DNA from: Isoetes taiwanensis
Taxonomy: Eukaryota > Streptophyta > Lycopodiopsida > Isoetales > Isoetaceae
Length of the DNA: 64,000 nt
Direction: 5' to 3'
Assembly: GCA_021234155.1 (NCBI GenBank)
Contig: JAJEKV010000014.1
Coordinates: 6,897,563 to 6,961,562 of the forward strand
In this document: positions 22,555 to 32,756 of the stretch, in pieces
Layout of the letters: every line of letters starts with the position of its first letter
How positions within the stretch are numbered: the first letter of the stretch is position 1
Notes under the pieces: generated by a model
The model's input: only the letters and a program-made list of their open reading frames with translations
What the model was told of the DNA's origin: nothing
Database searches by the model: none
Made by a program: the position numbers and the translations under genes

Positions 22555-25298
22555 TTACAATGTTATTGGGAGACTGGCCATAATTTTTTCATGGGTCTCC
22601 TGTGAAATTCTGTACATGTCTGTGCCTTCTATTTTTTTCATATCAATTTTAGGATATCTTACCACATGGCTGTGCACGGAGGCTTCGGGTTGTTTAGTGA
22701 GCAACATGTACTTGAAATTACCCAAGAATTGATAATACAATCCACTTAAGATAACCTCATGCACTCCAAATTTTTGCCACCATCCATCTTTGTATGAATC
22801 TTCAAGTGTGCATTTGGGTTCTGTGCACTTGAGGATGTAGAAGTCCACACCCTCTGAATTGTCTACCTCCGCATTCACTGCAAAATTATCACCTACCTCT
22901 ACCAAATTACTGATCCATTCATTGGCTTGTTCAAGAGTCTCCTTTTTCTTCTCAACTCCTGGTTTTAAGTCAGTTACCTCCCACTTTCCAAATCTACTCA
23001 GTATTGATCTGAAAGTCCCAATTATGATCCATGCAAAACAAGCAGAAACATGACAGGCATCTATGAGCAAGCCTGTTTGGTCTACTCATGCTGACAGGTC
23101 TGATACAGTGAGTCTTCTTTGTGCCTTTAAGTGTTTCAATTTCATATTCTTCCATGTTTGCCACAACAGCAGGTTCAATTTCCCAAAAATATCTTTTGAT
23201 CTCATCTGTTTCATCAACTGGTAGACTGCTGAAATATGTACATAGAAATTTTACAATATCTTTAGCATGCCTCAGTTGCACACCATTGGGTTTGAGTTGT
23301 TCCTTACTTAGCGACCTTTTTGATAACAAAGACTGCACCATCATGTTCACCTTTACCATGAGCGTTGGCAAAGTAGTTCCACACTATTTCCTTGTCATTC
23401 ATTGTGAAGTACCCCGCCTAAGAAAAAAAAAAAGGTTTTCCTGACTTGAATTGTGATGAGCAGCCATCACTCCAAACCCAATGCTTCTCATACTCTATTT
23501 CCTGTTCCTTAAGCCATGCAACATGCTTTTGTAGGCAGTGTTCCACAAATAATGAGTCATGCACTTTATCATCAGAAATGTAAAAGTGAGTCTCTTTTAT
23601 GATCTTCCTACCATTGTTGAGTCTATTCCCGATCTGCTCCAATCTTACGTTCTTTTTTTTTCTTCTTTGGACGGTCTTCTTAAATGCCTCCACGAGAACG
23701 AGAATATCAGCACTTTTATCATGTCTATATGTTATGTGAACAAGTATAGAAACTTGATGCTGTATGCGGTCATTGACCGGGGCTCATTCGGATCTTGATG
23801 CTTGTAATTTTCTGCAAAGTCAATAACAGATACAATTGTATCTTATGGAAATGATGACACACACTGTTTAAACTGATTGGCCTGCCAATGTGCTATGTAA
23901 TTGTGTGGAACAAAATCTGATATTACCTTCTTCACATCTTCTTGAAACTCTTTGGGACTTCTCTCCTTCTGTACTAATCTCAAGACAGGTTTGTACCTCA
24001 AAGCCTTTCTTGGATCCCCTCAATTCTCTCGTCTCCGGTCCATTGGTTGCTTTTCAAATGTCTTCCAAGTAACTAATGATGAACCCGTGCCATCCATTTC
24101 CTGTGGACATTTTCTAATTCTATCCAACCCACATTTTTTACACGCCAACATCAAGCAGTTATGATCAAACCACTCCTCATCATCACCTTTGCTGCAGACC
24201 ACTTGTCTCCATAAATCACTGGTGCACTTGATTGTATGCTCCTTGGCTGCACATTCTGGGCCAGGGCCACAAATCTCACAGTGGCAGTTGCAATTGTCAT
24301 GAACTCCACCCGATTTTCTCAGGCTGTTCAATCCCTGCATGATGTATTCAAATTTCAAGTGGTAGATGCAACAGCATGTATGCCTCTCACGCATCCTCCT
24401 TACAAAACTCGGTTTCAACCTCTCAAAAGTCTGCAATGCAATTTTGATATGAGGATTCTCCTCTCTAAACCTGAGGTAGAATTGCAACTGCAGGGAAATC
24501 GTGTGAATGCCAAATAAATGCTACATATAATGAACCCTACAATATAGGATGAATACTTACTTGGCTGACTTCAAGAAGGTGAATTGGATGTTCCATCTTT
24601 ATTCCCTGCCTCTCGATACATACCTCCTCACGCCTCTTTCTTGTATGGAGAAACTCTTGTATTTTCTCGTCCGAACTTGATTACAACTTCTCTGTTGTAA
24701 TCTAACATGCTATCCATCCGCTTCCTCCTCCTGAACATTGACCAAGGTCCTTCCCCTTTGTTAGCTTGCACCCTTCTTTTAAAAGCATTTGAAATTGTTT
24801 TTCGGGGATGCCGAGCAATCTGGCCACTTCTGCTTGATTCAATGGCTTGACACCACCATTTGTACCGATCGCCATTATCGGGGTGGACTTCCTTTGCACG
24901 AAGCATGTCATGATTCCTCTCAAACTTATGTTCTTGCATTGTTTCCTTCAAATTCTTCACCATTTGCTTTCGGCCATAGTAACCTGCTTAGATTTCTTTA
25001 TAGAAGCAATTGGTAAATCCCTTTGCCCTCCAAAGAAGACTCCAAGGATACGGCCTTTGTCATTGTCATCAACATTTGTACTAATTTGGTTGAATACTTC
25101 ATAAATTTCTCCTGAAATTTCTCTTATTCTCATGGTCACTTTCGGTCTCAATTTCTTATTCTTCTTTGAAGGCGAATCTTTAGAAGGGAAATTCTTCTTC
25201 ATTGCTACCTTCTTTGCATACAATCTCTGCCTCTGATCTCTCTTCCTTGCTGCATCAATGGCTCTGTAAATTGAACGGGGAGAGGAATTGGGTTTCAT
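22555..25298 (-). pseudogene. DDE-like transposase gene (HTH + Cys-rich + catalytic-like domain)
   Basis: Exon 1 (25298-24561) is basic at the N-terminus (YRAIDAARKRDQRQRLYAKK). It contains a helix-turn-helix-like segment (LNQAEVARLLGIPEKQFQML, 24870-24800) and the run REVVIKFGRENTRVSPYKK, ending HPIHLLEVSQ before donor GTAAGT. A 73-bp intron (24560-24488) leads to exon 2 from 24487, with LQFYLRFREENPHI and a Cys/His-rich domain (HTCCCIYH, CNCHCEICGPGPEC, CKKCGLDRIRKC). Catalytic-like motifs follow: DFAENYKHQDPNE, ISDDKVHDSLFVEH, WSDGCSSQFKSGKP and AHGKGEHDGA. The C-terminus runs to the stop at 22555. At least three frameshifts and two stops (TGA near 24020, TAA near 23850) break it. The motif order matches a widespread but, to my knowledge, unnamed transposase-like family. 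Confidence 0.6.
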
Positions 25299-25601
25299 CT
25301 ATCCCAGATTTCTGTGTATTGCAAAGTTGGTGAGGGTAAATTGTTGAATTTCGGTTCAGGCAATTCTTGGAAACAATTAGTCCCTCCATTTTGCTTGAAT
25401 TCAAGATGGGTTAGCCCGCCATCCACGAATATGGCGGGCTACGGGCATTCATGTTTCCGGCACCAAACAAGCTCATGATTCTCTCAGCCTGTCATTTGAC
25501 GGGCGCGCACCCTACATGTCAATTGATCAATCACGCACGTCGTGTTTAAAACACGCCGATTTTAAGCACTTGTAAGCGGCGTCCGGACGGTGATTTCTGC
25601 T

Positions 25602-25627
25602 ACCCAGTACCGATTTTGCACCCCTAG
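25602..25627 (-). repeat. Right terminal inverted repeat of the 7.7-kb element
   Basis: Inverted counterpart of 17939-17964. Just inside it, the sequence ttttaagcacttgtaagcgg (25559-25578) carries the same subterminal motif as the left end. Confidence 0.7.
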
Positions 25628-25687
25628 GTCATCCTCACATAGTGTGTGGCCTGTGGCAGTTATAAATTATAATATCCCACCATAGAT

Positions 25688-25965
25688 GGCGACAAAACCT
25701 GGCCATATCATGTTGACTTTGATCATTCCAGGTATGTATATGTGTATAATTTCATTTATACTTTGCATTAAGCATGAAATGCTCTATTACAGGAAAATAT
25801 AAAGATAAAAACATGGATGTTTACTTAGAACCTTTGGTAGAAGAACTTGAAATTCTGTGGAAGGGAGTGCATATGTACGACATTTCTAAAACCCCACATG
25901 ACTTTACATTTTATGGGATGTTATGCTTTACTCTTCATGACTATCCAGGTCTTTCTGAAGCTTCA
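25688..25965 (+). pseudogene. tnp2-like transposase exon pair
   Basis: The frame ATKPGHIMLTLIIP ends at a donor (25732). A 61-bp intron ends in AG at 25792. The next exon reads GKYKDKNMDVYLEPLVEELE, then LWKGVHMYD and LCFTLHDYPGLSEASG. This follows the CACTA transposase consensus (SLIIPG, DIDVYLQPLIDEL, GV.TYDA, W.I.DFPAY..LSG). A donor GTATGA follows at 25967. The next expected exon, encoding the zinc-binding and catalytic parts, is absent. Confidence 0.7.
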
Positions 25966-26119
25966 GGTATGATATAGTAGGTATAGTGCAAAATCATATT
26001 AAAGTTCAATTATTATTCTAACATTTTACATTTTATTCTCATTGCAGGTCTACAAACAAGTTTAATTACAATAATAATGTGCTTATCTGGTCTTATATAT
26101 GTTCTTATGTTCCGCACTT

Positions 26120-26420
26120 ATCCGACCGTCCGTTCGAGATCTGACGGCTTACGTGGGTTTGGGACGTATCCTACGGCCCAGATGGTTTGGGAGTTTACAT
26201 ATAATATGTGTACCGTGGTCCTACGGTCCAGATTGATCTGATCCTGACCGTCGGTCCGAGATCCGACGGCTCATGTGGCTTGGGGACACATCCTACGGTC
26301 CACGTGGCTTTGGGAATTATATGTAATAGATCCTACGGCTCATATTGCTTTTATATGGTGAGATCTTGATCGTTGATCGAGTCTAAGATCCTAAGGCTCA
26401 TATTGAATGCTCGTTCCTTA
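26120..26420. repeat. Degenerate direct repeats around tcctacggyccaga
   Basis: Short blocks recur: gaccgtccgttcgagatctg (26124) and gaccgtcggtccgagatccg (26249), plus tcctacggcccagatgg, gtcctacggtccagatt and tcctacggtccacgtgg. They lie in the CACTA intron/deletion zone. Confidence 0.5.
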
Positions 26421-26429
26421 AGGAAAGGC

Positions 26430-26516
26430 TTTTAAAATTTTTTATATTATTGGGGGAATTCAAACCCTGGTCCTCAACCCCCCAAAAACCACTCTAACCA
26501 CTAGACCAAGCATTAA
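26430..26516 (-). mobile_element. tRNA-derived SINE fragment
   Basis: The minus strand reads TGGTCTAGTGGTTAGAGTGG, a pol III A-box closely matching plant tRNA-Glu. GGGTTTGAATTCCC follows at B-box distance, then a short AT-rich tail. It lacks a foldable acceptor stem, so it is a SINE head rather than a tRNA gene. Confidence 0.55.
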
Positions 26517-26519
26517 TTC

Positions 26520-27180
26520 TATGAAAATTTTATGTTTCAATTATACTTAAGGGTAATGTTCTAATTAAGATAAAATAGACTATAATATTCTAGGATGTTT
26601 TGAAACTTTCAAAATGTTCCAGAAAGTTCTAAAATGTTCTAGAAATTTCTAGAATGTAAGGGAATCCAGAAGAATTAAAGGGAATATAAGGAAATCTCAT
26701 AAATTGTAAGAGAATCTAGGAAAATATACAAGTCTAATGGAATCTCTTAAAATCTAATTGAATCTAAGGGAATCTTCATAATATCTAAGGGAATGTAAGA
26801 AAATCTTGATGAAATCTTAGAGTTTTTTTTAAGATTTTGCAAAGAGCGACAATAGAATATTCTAAAATGTTTCATAATAAAGGTGTACAATATAAATCTT
26901 GAAAAATAAAATATATTCTAGATGCTCAAGGCAAGCGCCTTAGTCTAAAAATAGAAAATGTTTTAAAAATGTTGTACAGATCCAAAATAGATTATTTTAG
27001 AAGGTTTTAAATGCTCATGGGTAAGCACCTCAATCAAATAGAAAATTCTAAGAGAATCTAGGAGAATCTAAGAGAATCTCAGTAGAATCGTTGGTTATTT
27101 AGAGCACTATAGGGCCTTACACCGTAAGAACATGCTAAAACTGGAACAATGCGCCGTAGGACGTATTAATTTTCTTGTTT
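26520..27180. other. AT-rich DNA with recurring GAATCTA motifs
   Basis: No gene. The hexamer gaatct, often within taaggGAATCTaag, recurs many times between 26640 and 27090. The inverted form appears in a similar patch near 41960-42060. Confidence 0.4.
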
Positions 27181-27190
27181 ATATATACAG

Positions 27191-27718
27191 GTCCATCTAT
27201 TGATACATATTCCAAATGAGATAAGGTTGGCAGGGCCTGCTCCTAGCAGATGGATGTTTTTTCTAGAGCGTTACATGAAGGTGCTAAAAAATTTTGTGCG
27301 TCAAATGGCAAAACCAGAGGGTTGCATGGCTGAAGGCCATCTTGTACAAGAAACATTGTTTTATCTAAATGATGCCACTATCTCATGCCATCCTAATGGT
27401 CCTAAATTATGGGAGAAAGAAGAACCTAAAGAGATTACATTAGAAGTATTACAAGGTAATGGAGTAGAACGGAGTCTGCATGATGATATGTTTCTTGCGG
27501 TAAACATATTTGTTCTTAATAATACTGCAAGTTTACAACTATGGAGGGGCTTTCATGAAACCGCTAAGGAGGATGCAGGAAGAAGGTCAATAGAACGATG
27601 AATAGGACAATCCACTCCTGATGTTATGGATAATGCATAGTTGTTGGCTCGTATGGACGAAGTTAGAGATTGTGGTCACATTATTCCAGATGATGATTAT
27701 GAGCTTGCCCTTGGTTGT
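27191..27718 (+). pseudogene. CACTA DUF4218-like exon
   Basis: After acceptor tatacag the frame reads VHLLIHIPNEIRLAGPAPS, RWMFFLERYMKVLKNFVR and KPEGCMAEGHLVQE. This is the DUF4218 signature of plant CACTA transposases (HL..E..L.GPV..RWMYP.ER.MK.LK). It continues through NGVERSLHDDMF to a stop at 27599. Past that stop the same frame still reads coding-like (DEVRDCGHIIPDDDYELALG) up to donor GTATTA near 27727, so the stop is probably a mutation. Confidence 0.7.
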
Positions 27719-27799
27719 AATAGGAAGGTATTATAAATCTTTGATTCTAAGTTTCATTCTCATTATACCATATTACTCATTATTATTATTTTGTTCTAG

Positions 27800-28358
27800 G
27801 CGCAATTCTATACTTCAATGTGGACATACGGGCAGCATTTTTGCATCAACTGTGTTGATAAGTGTAGGGTTACATTTGATTCAGGGATCAGCTCAGAATT
27901 TGAACAAAAAAGTCAATCTAGCAGCATGGACTGCAACCTTCTAGAGAGTAACCTAAATTACATGGGAATCCTGACAGACATTATTGAGTTAGATTATCGC
28001 AGCTTTCATGTAAATGTCTTGAAGGCACAATGGTTCAAAGTCGTATACAGAGGGCATGGAAAGACAGTTAGGACTTATCCATCAGGATGTCCAGAAGTGG
28101 ATTCTTCAAAGGTATTGCCTGAACTGAAAGAACCTTTTGTTTTTCCGAGTCAGGTTGAACAGATATTTATACATGAGAATCTAATGACACAAATTGGTGG
28201 ATTGTCGTACATTGCCAACCAAGGGCTCGACGTGTAATTGCTCTATCTGTAGCTGAAGATAATATGGAGGATCTCTCTCATGACATTCATGCTGATGTTG
28301 ATGATGATTTTGATGCTGGTGGTAGTAATGGTGGTGATGATGGTGATATTGTTGATGA

Positions 28359-28413
<55 letters not shown>

Positions 28414-28610
28414 AGCGGCGGCATGGATAGTTGCGAGGATGTTTCGAATATTGCTAATGATGTTGGTGATCCATTGTTGCATGATGCAGAAGGGGAACAA
28501 TTGGAAGGTATTGGCATCAACATTCAAGAGGAGGGTGCGTATTTGGGAGAAGGTTTGCTTGAGTATGATATTGATGGACATGCTCCTTTAGAATCACCAT
28601 TGGCACCAGT
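27800..28610 (+). pseudogene. CACTA DUF4216-like exon with poly-Asp tail
   Basis: From acceptor ttgttctag (27799) the frame reads AQFYTSMWTYGQHFCINC, NYMGILTDIIELDYRSFHVN, LKAQWFKVVY, and EPFVFPSQVEQIFI. These match DUF4216 (YYG.L.DIIELDY, VLFKC.W, EPF.LASQ..QVFY). A frameshift near 28225 moves to the frame ARRVIALSVAEDN followed by an acidic tail with an uninterrupted Asp run from a (GAT)n microsatellite. The frame is ended by the hAT terminus at 28617. Confidence 0.7.
28363..28421 (+). repeat. (GAT)n microsatellite
   Basis: About 17 uninterrupted GAT units encode poly-Asp in the tail of the CACTA protein. Other frames give poly-Met, poly-Ser and poly-Ile shadow ORFs. Confidence 0.9.
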
Positions 28611-28949
28611 GTTGTATAAATACGCATATTTTACATATACCAAACGTATTTTGCGAAACAAACGTATTATACGTATGTATGATAAAAACGTTGGTCAAAA
28701 ATTTAGTAGTTTTTTTATCCTTGCTTTTTTTTTAATATAACATATTATATTTGTTAATATCTTAGGTAAGTCTTCTTTTTTCTTCCATTCATACGTTTCT
28801 CTGTTGCCCTAAACGCCGTTCGGTTGGAGTAGACGATCATGGCCTGAGATGACAAGGTGAAGACCCCAAATCATGTTCGGTTGTCTTGCGTGCTTCCTTG
28901 AATGCTTCTTAGCCACCTCACAATGATCTTGGATAGCATCCTCCACAGA

Positions 28950-29590
28950 TAGGCAAATAATAGGCTCATCAAGGAGGTAGATTTCTGATTTTTGTTCATC
29001 TACTTAAAGCTTTTGCCCAAAAACGAAATAGTTTATTGATTAGGGTGCCCAAAATGAATTTAGATGCTACTTTCATGATTTTATGTTGCAAAAGAATGGG
29101 TTTTGGGCTGCCATTAAGGTTTCTTCTTTTCTTGAATAGGTTATATTGGATTTTTAGATGGCTTCATAGGCAAATCAATGGGCTCATGAACTACGTAAGT
29201 TTCTGATTTTTTGTTCATTTACTCAAAGCTCTTGCTAAAATATGAAGTAGCTTCTTGATTAGAGTGCCAAAAATGAATTTAGATGCTTCTTTGCATGAAT
29301 GTATGTTGTAAAAGAATGGGTTTTGGGCTACCACTAAGGTTTCTTCTTCTTGAATAGTGGATTTGGGATGGCTTCATATGCAATAAAGGGCTCATTAAAG
29401 AGGTAAATTTCTGATTTTTTGTGCATCTACCCAAAATGATAGCCCAAAAATGAAAGAGCTTCTTGGTTATGCTGCCAAAATGGATTTAGATACTATTTTG
29501 CGTGTATGTTGTAAAAGAGCGGGCTTAGGGCTGCCACTAAAGTTTCTTCTTCTCATGAATAGAAAGAAATGATGCATGCTTTGCTATAAT
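28950..29590 (+). repeat. About 210-bp direct repeats, three copies
   Basis: Units with landmarks tttctgattttt at 28982, 29200 and 29409 share ggcaaatcaatgggctcat, tgaatttagatgct, aagaatgggttttgggct and ggtttcttctt. They lie in the leader of the hAT transposase gene. Confidence 0.8.
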
Positions 29591-29914
29591 GTTATTTATT
29601 TCTCACAAGCGTTGCTCATTTTTTGCAGGTTAAAAAAAAAACTTCTGTTTTAGGCTCTCAAAAGGTGAAATTCTGATTTTTTTTTTTAGGAGCATGCAAT
29701 CCTTCTTTACTGCAGATTTGAAGAAGAGTTTGATGTCAATGATATAAAGCATTGAATTATATATTGCATTTGTTGTTTCTTGCAGGTCCTCCCATTATTT
29801 TACATCTTGACTTTGAGTTGAGTACACATTGAAGTAAGTAAGCATCTTCTAAATTTTTTTTTGCCATAATCAATAATAAATGTTTTTCTTGCCTTGTTTT
29901 TATAGAGTGGAAGC

Positions 29915-31264
29915 ATGCCTCCAGAAGAATCAGCTTTATGGGAAAAGTATTGCGTGAATTTGGAGAAACTTTGGGGGGAGGGGGGGGTGGTTATAACAAA
30001 TGGAATTGCAAATTTTATGGTAAACAAGGCCGTGGTACAAAAACGAGATTGGTAGCACATCTAGCTAACATATCAAATGAAGGTACTAATGGTTGTCCAC
30101 TTGCTACACAAGAGGCAAGAGAGGAAGCTGGAAGAGAAGGTGATAACTTGGCTAAAAAGAGAGCATTATCATCATGCAAATCTAAAACTTCTTCATCTGC
30201 TACATCTATGCTGCCACCTCAATTTGATCATGCATTAGCTAATGATGTCCAATTTAGTAGTGATGAAGCAACTATTATTAGTGATGCTCCTAAGCCTCCC
30301 TCATCTTCTAGCACAGTTAGACCTTCTATTTTGGAGACCATGAAAAATAGGCATGTGCTGCTGATGCAAAAAAAACAGCATGCAAACATGTTACAAATGC
30401 GTTGCTTAGTGGAAGCAAATTTGTCATTTAATTTGGCAAAAATGCCTTGTTTTACTAAGATGCTTGAAGCATTCTCTCAGGTTGGAGAAAAGCATAGTGG
30501 TCTAACATATAAGCAAGCTAGAACAAGTGCTTTACGAAATGAGTATGCTGCTGTAAATTCTAAACTTGACAAGGTTCGTGCTTTTTGGCCCAAGTATGGT
30601 TGTACAATTTTAACCGATGGATGGGTAGACACGTGCAAAAGAGCATTGGTGAACATCATGGTATCGTCTTGTTACGGCACATTATTTTTAAAATTAATTG
30701 ATTGTAGCAAGGTAACCGTTGTAGCAGAAACTGGTATTTGGCTGGCTATCAACGAGATTGGTAAAGAACATGTGATCCAAGTTGTTTCAGATAATGCTTC
30801 TAATTGTGTCCTCATGGGCAAAATACTTGAAGATGAGTTTTCTAACATTGTGTGGACACCATGTGCTTCGCATAGCTTGGATCTTCTACTTGAAGATATT
30901 TCTAAACTTCCATGGATTGAACCTGCTAAGAAGAGGGCAGCATTAATATCAAGGTTTTTTATGAAGAAAAGAAATGCTCGAAAGATTTTTGGAAGCATTA
31001 GTGATCTTGTTATATTAAGGCCTAGTAGTACCAGATTTGGTGTCATGTTTATTGTGATAGAAAGGCTTGTAAAGGTATGGAATGCGCTCGAACAAACTAT
31101 TGTCTCCACTCAATGGAGAGATTGGAGTGGTAGTAAGAAAACAGATGCACAAAATGTGAAACAATATGTGCTTGGTAGATCAAATTTTGAGTCATTCGGA
31201 TTAGTTTTAACAATCATGAGACCTTTATATTGTGTCTTAAGACTCACCGATAAAGAGGGATCTA
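29915..31264 (+). pseudogene. hAT transposase (BED finger + DUF659), truncated
   Basis: A likely start ATG at 29915, just after acceptor ttttatag, gives MPPEESALWEKYCVNLEK. A G-run at 29972-29988 shifts the frame into the long ORF (29938-31317). The BED-like finger reads WNCKFYGKQGRG, KTRLVAHLANI, then NGC; the second zinc Cys appears replaced by Tyr. The DUF659 core follows: KYGCTILTDGWVDTCKRALV, VVSDNASNCVLMGKILEDEF and WTPCASHSLDLLLEDI. Then the conserved LRPSSTRFGVMFIVIERL and W..S are visible. The C-terminal hAT dimerisation domain is missing because of the insertion at 31264. Confidence 0.8.
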
Positions 31265-32750
31265 CAATTTATGCCGCATGCGGCGTTCCCTCTTTTGCTT
31301 GCGGGATGTTGGCCTGACGCTACTCTAATAAGGGACTCGCAAACACATAGAAAACCGTTGATAAATAGGCTTGTCATTCATTACAGCAGTAGTGTACAAT
31401 GTTTGGGGACAAAATGATTGAGAAGCTGACCATAGGAACAACATCGAGCTACCTCATAAAACTAAAATAATACACTATGCATAGGCAAGAGTGAGGGCAG
31501 TGGCGGCAACTTCTCATCATCAGGATAAAAACCCCTTCCCTTTCGGGTTATGAGAAAAACTCTAATGAGAAAATGTCACCAATAGGACCCCCGAAGATGG
31601 AAGATGCATATGGCAAAGTTGAACGTACTACACAACAGATCCGCGGGATGCGAGGAAGACCTGACAAAGGCGGAAGACATGAAAAATACCCGTTAAGTGT
31701 GGAGAAAAATAGGATAATGCACATCGCGTGTGAGCAACCACTAAAAAATGAGAATAAACCCAAAAAATCATAAGCATCAATGAGACATTAGCACCAAAAA
31801 TATACATAGAAAAAGGCATCATCCATCAGGTGGAAACAAAATAGCATCACCCAGCATGTAGAAAAATAGCATCATCTAGCAGGTGGAAAAAACAACATCA
31901 TTGCCCAGTGACGGAGAAAATAGTAGCATCAGAAGCGAGTGGAGAATAATAACTAATAGTGGTACCAAGGACATTAGATTAAATATAAACATATCTACGA
32001 GAAATATCAACAAAAGTTATAAAGGCAAAATACAAAAGAGAGAAAGGAGGGAACCAAAGGGCAATAAGGAATGTTGTTGTGAGAAGATGCCGATAACCGG
32101 CTAATTGAAATGATAACACATATATAGTGGGAGGTCCCAGAATGAAAATTTGATGGCTTAGATCGATGCCATTCTGGTAAGGGGCTCGCAGAGGACATAG
32201 AAACCACTAACTATTAGAGAACTTCCATCTTGATAAACCTAGGTGACGAGAAACTGAAAGGTGTTGTGCAGAGTTGCGAATCACATAAATGCCCTATGGA
32301 GACAAACATAATGTGTACCATATCGAGAGGATCACGATGGATAGCGGAAGACATCGTGGATCTAGCAAAAGAGAGGATCAAATCTGGAAAAGGTAAGATG
32401 GCTACGCTTGAATGAAGAAGGTCGAAAACGTGGGATTTAAGATGAAGGTGAGATTATGGCCAAGGATATAAAGGAGATTGAGGTCGAGAGAGCCAAAGTC
32501 AGGGTGGAATCCAATGAGGTTAGCCATATAACAAAGTGACGAAAAATGGCAAATGAAAACATAATGACTACATAAAGTGACATATTGTGAGTAAAATCGT
32601 AAACTTGTAGACAACGGTTAAAGGAGCAAATTTTTCGACCAAAAAAAACCTAAATATCTCAGGATCTACAAGAATATGATTACAAACTCGATGGGCAAAA
32701 AAAGACTCGCAAAATGAAGGGCAATTGTGAAGCGTAACCAAGACAAGAAT
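31265..32750. repeat. Second mosaic of hairpin-bearing repeats
   Basis: Starts with the 163-bp block shared with 16481-16643. It contains hairpin modules (31501-31580), GGGRCTCGCA motifs at 31332 and 32181 (the latter after a CCAGAATG/CATTCTGG hairpin), and an about 29-bp degenerate tandem repeat at 31811-31930 (agcatcatc.agcaggtgga). No ORF has coding character. Confidence 0.6.
31501..31580. repeat. Hairpin module copy 2
   Basis: Outer arms TTCTCAT/ATGAGAA and flanking GGYG/CACC segments enclose CAGGATAAAAACCCC, CCCTTTCGGGTT and AAAACTC. The inner stem GGGTT/AACTC includes one G-U pair. Confidence 0.6.
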
Positions 32751-32756
32751 AAAATA

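Larger units (their letters stand above)
17939..25627. mobile_element. 7.7-kb DNA transposon with inverted termini, three gene regions
   Basis: The left terminus CTAGGGGTGTAAAATCG (17939) matches the inverted right terminus CTAGGGGTGCAAAATCG (ending 25627). Similarity continues for about 26 bp (TA.TGGG). The outermost CTAG, or its inner TA, is present at both ends and could be the target duplication. Inside are a minus-strand transposase-like gene (25298 to about 22555), a minus-strand acidic gene (22066 to about 21400) and a plus-strand gene (about 17973 to 20780) ending in an FCP1-like phosphatase domain. The motif AAGTGCTTA/TAAGCACTT recurs just inside both ends and between the genes. Each gene carries frameshifts or stops, so this copy is probably immobile. 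I cannot name the superfamily. The DDE-like motifs resemble a widespread uncharacterised group in plants and invertebrates (from memory). Confidence 0.7.
25688..28610 (+). mobile_element. CACTA (En/Spm-like) transposon, internally deleted
   Basis: Pieces of a CACTA transposase gene in the right order: a tnp2-type N-terminal part (25688-25965), DUF4218-like (27191-27650) and DUF4216-like (27800-28237), with an acidic C-terminal tail to about 28610. The large central tnp2 catalytic region is missing and replaced by about 1.2 kb of non-coding DNA with a SINE. The typical CACTA ends were not found. The right side is cut by a hAT terminus at 28617. Confidence 0.7.
28617..31264 (+). mobile_element. 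hAT transposon, right end lost
   Basis: The left terminus CAGTGTTGTATAAATACG (28617) has the CA(G/A)TG start typical of hAT elements and is preceded by the potential 8-bp target copy ATTGGCAC. Subterminal ACGTAT motifs follow to about 28685. Then come three about 210-bp direct repeats (28950-29590) and a transposase ORF (29915-31264). At 31264 the ORF is replaced by the repeat block also found at 16481, so the 3' part and right terminus are missing. Confidence 0.65.

Noticed and set aside
28243-28591. Poly-Met, poly-Ile and poly-Ser ORFs
   Set aside because: All are other-frame readings of the (GAT)n microsatellite. The Asp frame continues the CACTA protein.
28950-31930. CRISPR-like repeat arrays
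   Set aside because: Repeats are few, adjacent without unique spacers, and lie in a eukaryotic transposon context.
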